5,561 nt of DNA, taken from the NCBI GenBank assembly GCA_013362725.1, contig JABFVP010000737.1, forward strand, positions 1 through 5,561, read 5' to 3'. The DNA is from Cupriavidus sp. Its GTDB lineage: Bacteria; Pseudomonadota; Gammaproteobacteria; Burkholderiales; Burkholderiaceae. Shown here piece by piece: positions 1 to 4,728 of the stretch. The translations under genes were made by a program, and so were the position numbers. The notes beneath the pieces are model-generated. The model worked only from the letters and a program-made list of their open reading frames with translations. It did not search any database and was not told the origin of the DNA. Position 1 is the first letter of the stretch, and every line of letters begins with the position of its first letter.

Positions 1-32
1 TCGCTGCGCGCGCAGGCCCAGCAGACCAAACC

Positions 33-659
33 ATGACAAGCACGACCCCTGCCTACTTGCGCAGCGAGATGCGCCGGACCGACCTGGCCTGGACCGACTG
101 GCCCGCCATTGAAGCCTTCCTGAAGAACGAGCTGATCTGCCGGGTTGCGGTGCATGATGCGCCATACCCCTACATCACGGCGCAGAGCTTTACCTTTACC
201 GGCGACGCGTTCCTGATCCACAGTTCCAGGTTCGGCAAGCTTGCCGCGGCGATCCGGGCGAACCCGCTGGTCACGATCGAAATCGATCGGCCGGTGGCCT
301 TGCTGAAGGAGCCGAAGGGCCAGAACACCAGCCTCGAGTATTTCAGCGTCATCGCGCGCTGTGAAGTCCGGCTGCGTGACAGTACCGAGGAGGTGCGCGC
401 GCATCAGTACCAGGCGCTGGACAAGTTCCGGCCCGAAAAGGACTACTCGCCGATCGAGGATGGCGCGGCCAGCCAGATCGTGGCCTATCGCTGCGAGATC
501 CGCGAGTTGAGCGCGAAGAAGCGCATCCTGGCTGACGGCCAGTATTCGCCGCCAGGGCAGCCGCGCGCGCCGTACCTGCGCTATCCGTTCCAGTCCGGTG
601 CGACGCTGTCCGGTCTGCCGCCGGAAGCGTTCGATCCCCATCGGTTTGCGGCGAAGTAG
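33..659 (+). CDS. Pyridoxamine 5'-phosphate oxidase-like FMN-binding protein
   Basis: The 208-residue protein belongs by appearance to the flavin-binding split-barrel superfamily, in the group of NimA-like or general-stress FMN proteins, not true PdxH. Residues 13-40 (MRRTDLAWTDWPAIEAFL and the following strand ending in CRVAV) match the usual opening of this group. Residues 63-85 (HSSRFGKL, then AAIRANPLVTIEID) match the segment that contacts the flavin phosphate, with His63 and Lys69 visible. Residues 104-116 (FSVIARCEVRLRD) form the next core strand. Such proteins are cytoplasmic and bind FMN, F420 or haem; the substrate cannot be read from the sequence. The length is normal for the group. 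The start at 33 is the first available ATG but has no clear Shine-Dalgarno, and Met13 (position 69) also sits at the conserved N-terminus, so the true start is uncertain. A strong terminator follows 21 bases after the stop, so this gene ends its transcript. Sure of the superfamily, unsure of the activity. Confidence 0.85.
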   Translation: MTSTTPAYLRSEMRRTDLAWTDWPAIEAFLKNELICRVAVHDAPYPYITAQSFTFTGDAFLIHSSRFGKLAAAIRANPLVTIEIDRPVALLKEPKGQNTSLEYFSVIARCEVRLRDSTEEVRAHQYQALDKFRPEKDYSPIEDGAASQIVAYRCEIRELSAKKRILADGQYSPPGQPRAPYLRYPFQSGATLSGLPPEAFDPHRFAAK

Positions 660-680
660 CGCTCGCCATCGCATGACATG

Positions 681-706
681 AAGAGGTGCTTCGGCACCTC
701 TTTTTT
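681..706 (+). terminator. Rho-independent terminator of the FMN-binding protein gene
   Basis: A perfect 9-bp stem, AAGAGGTGC (681-689) with GCACCTCTT (694-702), encloses the very stable TTCG tetraloop (690-693). The T run continues to 706, giving six consecutive T (701-706). It lies 21 bases after the TAG stop at 657-659. On the minus strand there are only two T after the stem, so it works mainly for plus-strand transcripts. Confidence 0.88.
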
Positions 707-768
707 ATGCTCGGTGGCTCGGGACAAGTTCCTCCAATGCATTGGCGCCTGCGAGACAGACCTTGGCG

Positions 769-798
769 TTGCGGCGCGCGTCGCGCACTTGGCCGCAA
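769..798 (+). repeat. Inverted repeat (hairpin) in the MFS leader
   Basis: TTGCGGC (769-775) is complementary to GCCGCAA (792-798), a 7-bp perfect stem. The enclosed 16 bases contain a second self-complementary stretch, GCGCG (776-780) and CGCGC (782-786). GC-rich DNA yields such pairs by chance, so alone it is weak; it matters because two further hairpins follow directly. Confidence 0.4.
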
Positions 799-804
799 GC
801 GACA

Positions 805-844
805 GTAGCGAGCGATAGCGCAACCACGCGTTATCGCTTGCTGC
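805..844 (+). repeat. Long inverted repeat (17-bp stem) in the MFS leader
   Basis: GTAGCGAGCGATAGCGC (805-821) pairs with GCGTTATCGCTTGCTGC (828-844) over 17 consecutive positions around the 6-base loop AACCAC (822-827). Three of the pairs are G-U wobbles (806/843, 810/839, 818/831). These wobbles pair only in RNA made from the plus strand; on the minus strand they become A-C mismatches. This asymmetry hints at an RNA structure more than a DNA operator. No T run follows, so it is not an intrinsic terminator. The 3' arm ends 41 bases before the MFS start codon. Confidence 0.6.
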
Positions 845-869
845 CAGTGCCATAGAGCACTGGCACTGG
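843..869 (+). repeat. Overlapping inverted repeats just upstream of the MFS ribosome binding site
   Basis: GCCAGTGC (843-850) pairs perfectly with GCACTGGC (857-864), loop CATAGA. Because CACTGG is repeated in tandem (858-863 and 864-869), CCAGTGCC (844-851) can instead pair with GGCACTGG (862-869). The element overlaps the last bases of the larger stem at 805-844, so the two hairpins compete for 843-844. It ends seven bases before the GGAG at 877-880. Either an operator for a repressor or a leader RNA structure is possible. Confidence 0.5.
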
Positions 870-876
870 AACGACT

Positions 877-880
877 GGAG
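877..880 (+). promoter_or_regulatory. Ribosome binding site of the MFS transporter gene
   Basis: GGAG at 877-880 lies five bases before the ATG at 886. It supports that start codon over other in-frame ATGs such as Met9 (position 910). Confidence 0.75.
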
Positions 881-885
881 ACAAG

Positions 886-2259
886 ATGAAGCACACCCCT
901 CTCGAGCTGATGCGCGTGCGCACCGGCGACCGCCTGGAACGGCTGCCCGTATGCGGGTATCACCGCCTTCTGTTTGCAATCATTGCGCTGGCCTTCTTCT
1001 TCGACAATCTAGACCTGGCCATGATGACGTATCTGCTGGGTTCGATACGCACGGAGTTTGGCTTGACCGCTGCGCAAGCGGGCATGCTAGGAAGCGCCAG
1101 CTTTGTCGGCATGGCCGTCGGCGCGCTCAGTTCGGGAATGCTTGCCGACAGGTTCGGACGCAAGCCCGTGTTCCAGGTCAGCATGATCATCTGGGGCGTG
1201 GGCAGCTATCTCTGTTCGACCGCGAGCAACCCCATGGAACTGGGCGCATACCGGCTCTTGCTCGGAATCGGCATGGGCATGGAACTGCCGCTGGCACAGA
1301 CGCTGATGTCGGAGTTCATCCCGGCGCGGCAACGCGGCAAGTACCTGGCATTGATGGACGGCAACTGGCCGATCGCGTTCATCTGCGCTGGCCTGATGTC
1401 GTACTACGTGCTGAGCGCCTATACCTGGCGCACGATGTTCCTGCTTGGCGCGGTGCCGGCGCTCTTCCTGATCGTGGTTCGGCGCTTCGTGCCCGAGTCT
1501 CCGCGCTGGCTGGAATCGCGGGGGCGCCATGCGGAAGCCGCAGCGATCGTCGAACGTATCGAGCAGTCGGTGATGCGGCGGATGAAGCTTGATGCATTGC
1601 CGGAAGTCACTCCGGCGGCTGCGGCGGCGGAGCCGGAGGCAACGGGATTGCGCGTGCTGTGGTCGCGCGCGTACCGCAGCCGGACCCTGACTGTCTGGGG
1701 GCTGTGGTTCTTTGCCCTGCTGGGGTTCTATGGCCTCAATACGTGGATCGGCGCGCTGCTGCAGCAATCCGGGCTGGATGTGACCAAGTCGGTGTTGTAC
1801 ACGGTGTATATCTCGATCGGCGGGATCCCGGGCTTCCTGTGGGCGGCGTGGGTGGTGGAGCGCTGGGGACGCAAGCCTGCCTGCGTGGCGACGCTGGTCG
1901 GCGGGGCCTGCATGGTCTTCATCTATGGCCGGGTCGCCGGCTCGGCGGCGGAGCCGCTGGCGCTATTCCTCTCCGGCGGCATGATGCAGTTCTTCATGTT
2001 CGGCATGTGGGCGGTGCTCTATACCTACACGCCGGAGCTCTATCCCACGCGCGCTCGCGCTTCTGGCTGTGGCATGGCGTCAACGGTGGGGCGCATCGGC
2101 TCGCTGCTGGGACCGACGCTGGTGGGCCTGGTGCTACCGGTCGCGGGGCAAGCTGGCGTGTTCTGCCTTGGCGCGCTGTGTTTCCTTGCCGCGGCGGCAA
2201 TCGTGCTCCGGTTCGGCATCGAAACCCGGGGCAGGGCGCTGGAAGCCATTGCCGACTAA
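886..2259 (+). CDS. MFS transporter, SV2/aromatic acid:H+ symporter-like
   Basis: A 457-residue inner-membrane permease with the hydrophobic pattern of a 12-helix major facilitator. Visible signatures: an acidic Asp40-Asn-Leu-Asp43 pair in helix 1 (aromatic-acid symporters have DGxD here); the loop 2-3 motif GMLADRFGRKP (84-94); a helix 4 motif, Arg123 to Glu133 (RLLLGIGMGME); PESPRWL (203-209) after helix 6, shared with sugar and SV2-type porters; a second-half copy of the loop motif, ERWGRKP (325-331); and PELYPTRARASG (383-394) before helix 11. A hydrophilic loop at about 210-262, with an alanine-rich stretch (243-248), separates the two halves. Such carriers usually import organic or aromatic acids or nicotinate by proton symport; the substrate here is not determinable. 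Family length is normal. The stop codon overlaps the minus-strand stop of the OsmC-like remnant, so the gene converges on it. It appears monocistronic. Confidence 0.92.
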   Translation: MKHTPLELMRVRTGDRLERLPVCGYHRLLFAIIALAFFFDNLDLAMMTYLLGSIRTEFGLTAAQAGMLGSASFVGMAVGALSSGMLADRFGRKPVFQVSMIIWGVGSYLCSTASNPMELGAYRLLLGIGMGMELPLAQTLMSEFIPARQRGKYLALMDGNWPIAFICAGLMSYYVLSAYTWRTMFLLGAVPALFLIVVRRFVPESPRWLESRGRHAEAAAIVERIEQSVMRRMKLDALPEVTPAAAAAEPEATGLRVLWSRAYRSRTLTVWGLWFFALLGFYGLNTWIGALLQQSGLDVTKSVLYTVYISIGGIPGFLWAAWVVERWGRKPACVATLVGGACMVFIYGRVAGSAAEPLALFLSGGMMQFFMFGMWAVLYTYTPELYPTRARASGCGMASTVGRIGSLLGPTLVGLVLPVAGQAGVFCLGALCFLAAAAIVLRFGIETRGRALEAIAD

Positions 2260-2423
2260 GGTACTGCCGGCGCGTCGTGGCGGCAGGTATCGGACGAGCA
2301 GCGCCATTCCACCACCGCCACGACGCTGGCGATGCCTTGCCGGGCCATCTTCACATAGGGGCAGAATCGCTCGGCATTGCGCACCAGTTCTTCGGCCAGC
2401 GCCCGGGCCAAGTCCGGCATTCT
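2256..2423 (-). pseudogene. C-terminal remnant of a probable OsmC-family protein
   Basis: Reading the minus strand from about 2423 to the TAG at 2258-2256 gives a peptide with a helix, PDLARALAEELVRNAERF, then CPYVKMARQGI and a strand, ASVVAVVEW. The layout (amphipathic helix, CPY or CPxS, a basic Gly-containing turn, final beta-strand) is that of the C-terminus of OsmC/Ohr-type proteins, which reduce organic hydroperoxides with paired cysteines. The N-terminal half, including the first cysteine motif, is absent. The frame stays open back to an ATG at 2519, but residues 1-33 of that 87-residue reading are Cys/Arg-rich, resemble nothing, lie antisense to a LysR-like tail and have no Shine-Dalgarno; an in-frame TAA precedes at 2525-2523. 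Third codon positions in the OsmC-like part are mostly G or C. I infer a truncated, probably silent gene. An intact small protein from 2519 is the alternative; the OsmC assignment is from pattern memory only. Confidence 0.5.
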
Positions 2424-2430
2424 GCGGCAG

Positions 2431-2589
2431 CACCTGCCGTCGCGCATCCGCGTATTCGTCGACTTCATGATGGAAGCGATCCGGGCGCAGGACCTGCACT
2501 GCCTGGCGGACTTCGGCATGGATTATGCGAAAGCGGGTCCGGGTGGCGGATGCCGGCAGCAGTGCCCCTACGCCGCACCGTTGGCATAG
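2431..2589 (+). pseudogene. C-terminal remnant of a LysR-family regulator
   Basis: On the plus strand, residues beginning HLPSRIRVFVDFMMEAIR (from 2431) are the standard C-terminal ending of LysR regulators, where a His-Leu-Pro-x-Arg-hydrophobic-Arg run leads into the last helix with FVDF. Nothing LysR-like precedes it: upstream codons read as unrelated sequence antisense to the OsmC-like remnant, and the whole DNA-binding domain and most of the effector domain (roughly 260 residues) are missing. The frame continues to TAG at 2587-2589, which would overlap the 3' end of the hydro-lyase gene by 22 bases; the last 20 or so codons are not recognisable. This is a different gene from the intact LysR at 4729. 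It cannot function as a regulator. Confidence 0.6.
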
Positions 2590-4544
2590 CGCCGCTGCAA
2601 ATCCCCGAACGACACCAGTTCCCCGCAGATCGCACTGGCCGCCACCGTTGGCGGGCTGGCCAGCCAGACCTGTCCCGGACCGGAGCGCCCGGGGAAGTTG
2701 CGGTTGATCGAGCTGACCGTCACCTGCTCCGGCCGCTCCGACGATCCCGGCCCGCAGTTGGCGCAGGCGCCGCACGACGGCTGGAGGATGCGTGCGCCGA
2801 TGGCCTGGAACGTCTCCATGTAGCCCTGGCGGATGCAATAGTCGCGCACGTCGGTGGTGCCGAACTGCAGGTAGAGCGTGACCTGCGGCGCAACGCGCAA
2901 GCCGCGCTGCACGGCCCAGTGCAGCACCTTGTGATACCAGTCGAAGTCCTCGCGCTTGCCGGCCGTGCAGGAGCCGCCGTAGGCAATGTCGACGGGCACC
3001 CGCTGCGTCAGCGCGGCCAGCGGCATGCCGTTGCCCGGATCGCCGGGGCGGGCCACCATGGGTTCGAGCACGCCGCAGTCGATGTCGAGCGTGGCGGCGA
3101 ACGCGGCGCCGTCGTCGCTGCGCATCCAGGGCTCGATCTCGAAATCGATGCCGCGCCGTTCCTTCAGGAAACGCACGGTCTCGGCGTCGGGCGCGACGAT
3201 GCCGGTGAAGCCGCCCAGCTCCGCGCACATATTGGTCAGCGTGGCGCGCTCGTCGATCGACATCGCGCCGACCACCGGGCCGGTGAACTCGAACACCTTG
3301 CCGACGCCGGCGCCGGCCTTGATATCGGCCCGGGCGAGCAGGTGCAGCACCACGTCCTTGGCGGTGACGCCCGGCGCCAGCGCGCCATCCAGGCGTACCT
3401 GGATGCATTGGGGCAGCGTCATGCGCACGGCGCCGGTGACGAAGGCGTTGGCCATGTCGGTGGTGCCGACGCCGAACGCCACGCAGCCCAGCGCGCCGCT
3501 GTGCGGGGTGTGGGAATCGGTGCCGACCGTGACTTGCCCGGGCAGGGCATAGCGCTCGGCCATCATGGCGTGCGAGATGCCGGCCGCACGCGCGACCGCG
3601 GCGCCGCGGGACTCGTCCTCGGTCAGCGTGCGATGGCATCGGAGCTGGTAGTCGCGCACGAAGTCGCGTTGCGCCGCGCACATGCGGGCAACGTTGTCGA
3701 CCAGCCCGCCGCGAACATGGGCCGGGCTTTCGCCGACATAGGAGGTGTGGTCCTCGAACACCACGATACGGTCCGCATCCCTGAGCCGCAGCGGCTTGCC
3801 GAACGCCGCGTGCAGCATGTGGGCGCACATGCCGGTGTAGTACTCGTGGATAAAGCGCCAGTCGGCACGCACAAAAATGCCGTCGCCCGCGACCGGGCGC
3901 TCCGGCGTCACCGGCGTTGCCAGCAAATGCCGCTGGACGATCTTCTCGAACAGCGTCTGCGGGCCGGAGGGGTGGCCGGAGGACGCGGGTTCCACGTCGC
4001 TCAGGTACGCCTGGCCGAACCTGAGCAGGCCGCCATGCCGCAGGATGGCGGCGGCAAGGGCGTCGCGTCCGGTTACTAGCGTGTCCGCGTCGATGGGCTC
4101 GCCTTGCTCCAGCCGCGTGAGCAGGCTGAAGTCGGTGGAAGTGAACAGGCCAATGTTGTCCGCATTCTGGCGATAGATGCGCTCGAAGCTGCGGGCGATG
4201 ACGAGGCGGATGCCAGCCAGCTTCTCCGCCGCCGGACTATGCTCGCGCGACGAGCCCTTGCCGTAGCGGTTGCCGGCAACGGTCACGGCGAAGCCGCCAT
4301 CGCGGACTGCGCCGGCCGGGACCGGGCAGACACCTTCGACCTTGTAGCCGGTATAGGGAAAGCGGCCGAGCGCGTCGTCATAGTGCGTCAGGATCGGCAC
4401 CGGCGTGATCTCGTCGGTGGAAACGTCGTCGCGCAGCGCGCCGGCGGTGGCCAGCGTCATCGGCTGCCCCTGCAGTTGCGCCGTCATGGCCGAGGCGGAG
4501 TCGGCGAGGAACAGGATGCGGGCCGTGGCCCCGATGGCGCTCAT
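2568..4544 (-). CDS. Fused aconitase/3-isopropylmalate dehydratase family hydro-lyase (swivel domain first)
   Basis: A 658-residue [4Fe-4S] hydro-lyase. Residues about 36-180 are the LeuD-like swivel domain, with DDVSTDEITP (39-48) and the active-site loop NRYGKGSSREH (92-102: Ser98/Ser99, Arg100, His102). Residues about 195-658 are LeuC-like: TLFEKIVQRHL (197-207), EDH (264-266), GTDSHTPHSGALG (341-353), NMCAELGG (438-445), GGSCTAGKRED (523-533), SCGAC (590-594) and the substrate-phosphate-type end SSINRNFPGRSGPG (611-624). Cluster ligands should be Cys526, Cys591 and Cys594; Cys597 is extra. The swivel-first order resembles AcnB without its N-terminal HEAT-like domain, whereas AcnA places the swivel last and LeuCD are separate chains. 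Expected reaction: dehydration/rehydration moving a hydroxyl on a di- or tricarboxylate (citrate, isopropylmalate, homocitrate or methylcitrate type); the substrate is unknown. The start at 4544 has a well-spaced GGAG, and the reading frame beyond it only runs antisense to the LysR gene. The gene is divergent from that LysR gene, its likely regulator. Confidence 0.92.
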   Translation of the reverse strand: MSAIGATARILFLADSASAMTAQLQGQPMTLATAGALRDDVSTDEITPVPILTHYDDALGRFPYTGYKVEGVCPVPAGAVRDGGFAVTVAGNRYGKGSSREHSPAAEKLAGIRLVIARSFERIYRQNADNIGLFTSTDFSLLTRLEQGEPIDADTLVTGRDALAAAILRHGGLLRFGQAYLSDVEPASSGHPSGPQTLFEKIVQRHLLATPVTPERPVAGDGIFVRADWRFIHEYYTGMCAHMLHAAFGKPLRLRDADRIVVFEDHTSYVGESPAHVRGGLVDNVARMCAAQRDFVRDYQLRCHRTLTEDESRGAAVARAAGISHAMMAERYALPGQVTVGTDSHTPHSGALGCVAFGVGTTDMANAFVTGAVRMTLPQCIQVRLDGALAPGVTAKDVVLHLLARADIKAGAGVGKVFEFTGPVVGAMSIDERATLTNMCAELGGFTGIVAPDAETVRFLKERRGIDFEIEPWMRSDDGAAFAATLDIDCGVLEPMVARPGDPGNGMPLAALTQRVPVDIAYGGSCTAGKREDFDWYHKVLHWAVQRGLRVAPQVTLYLQFGTTDVRDYCIRQGYMETFQAIGARILQPSCGACANCGPGSSERPEQVTVSSINRNFPGRSGPGQVWLASPPTVAASAICGELVSFGDLQRRYANGAA

Positions 4545-4550
4545 GCAGGT

Positions 4551-4554
4551 CTCC
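4551..4554 (-). promoter_or_regulatory. Ribosome binding site that fixes the start of the hydro-lyase
   Basis: On the minus strand GGAG (4554-4551) stands six bases before the ATG at 4544-4542. The same frame stays open upstream to 5273, but that extension would run antisense through the LysR gene and has no family resemblance, so 4544 is preferred. Confidence 0.75.
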
Positions 4555-4622
4555 GATGGCATTTCGGCGCCACTGTACCGGCGCCGGCGCGCGCGCACGA
4601 AGCGCTGATGCGGCATCGCGGC

Positions 4623-4639
4623 TATCTGCGCCAAACATA
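4623..4639. promoter_or_regulatory. Candidate LysR-type binding site (TAT-N11-ATA)
   Basis: TAT (4623-4625) and ATA (4637-4639) are separated by exactly 11 bases, so the inner T and A give the T-N11-A pattern typical of LysR recognition sites. It lies in the 184-base gap between the divergent hydro-lyase and LysR start codons, 79 bases from the former and 90 from the latter. It is the most A/T-rich patch of that gap. A three-base arm is short enough to arise by chance. Confidence 0.4.
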
Positions 4640-4663
4640 TCAGGGTAAACCCGGTGATCATGC

Positions 4664-4677
4664 GCGGCGCTCGCCGC
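4664..4677. repeat. GC-rich inverted repeat in the divergent promoter region
   Basis: GCGGCG (4664-4669) and CGCCGC (4672-4677) form a perfect 6-bp dyad around CT. It sits between the LysR-type site candidate and the LysR gene, just before TAGTAT (4683-4688), a four-of-six match to a -10 box without a recognisable -35. It may be chance in GC-rich DNA. Confidence 0.3.
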
Positions 4678-4728
4678 AAGGTTAGTATCGGGCGACATTC
4701 CGGCCTGCCCACCCGGGCGCACTGACCC

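Larger units (their letters stand above)
707..885 (+). other. Intergenic leader region upstream of the MFS gene
   Basis: No convincing coding sequence was seen here. The right half (about 769-869) is dense in inverted repeats, described separately. I could not identify a sigma-70 promoter with confidence: TTGGCC at 789-794 resembles a -35 box but has no good -10 box at the right distance. The MFS promoter should lie here because the preceding gene is closed by a strong terminator. Confidence 0.6.

Noticed and set aside
789..817. Sigma-70 promoter TTGGCC-N17-GCGATA for the MFS gene
   Set aside because: The -10 hexamer matches the consensus poorly, so the promoter could not be supported.
349..979. 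Minus-strand open frames opposite the FMN-binding gene and the MFS leader
   Set aside because: They show no motifs, have skewed Arg/Ala/Ser composition, and would have to run through the terminator hairpin and structured leader; they are likely shadow frames.
2261..2289. Possible terminator after the MFS gene (CTGCCG / CGGCAG with 11-base loop)
   Set aside because: The stem is only six base pairs plus a bulge and has no T run, so it does not qualify as an intrinsic terminator.
2134..3828. Minus-strand open frame of 564 codons
   Set aside because: It lies in a shifted frame over the hydro-lyase gene, has Arg/Ala/Gly-rich composition and no domain signature; it is a shadow frame.
1659..4079. 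Very long plus-strand open frame (806 codons) spanning the MFS gene, the remnants and the hydro-lyase gene
   Set aside because: It crosses several real genes in a different frame or antisense, gives Arg/Ala/Gly/His-rich low-complexity protein, and lacks any family motif. Such frames are expected opposite high-GC3 genes.
4565..4585. GGCGCC repeated twice, eight bases apart, upstream of the hydro-lyase
   Set aside because: GGCGCC is itself palindromic and common at this GC content; nothing else marks it as a site.
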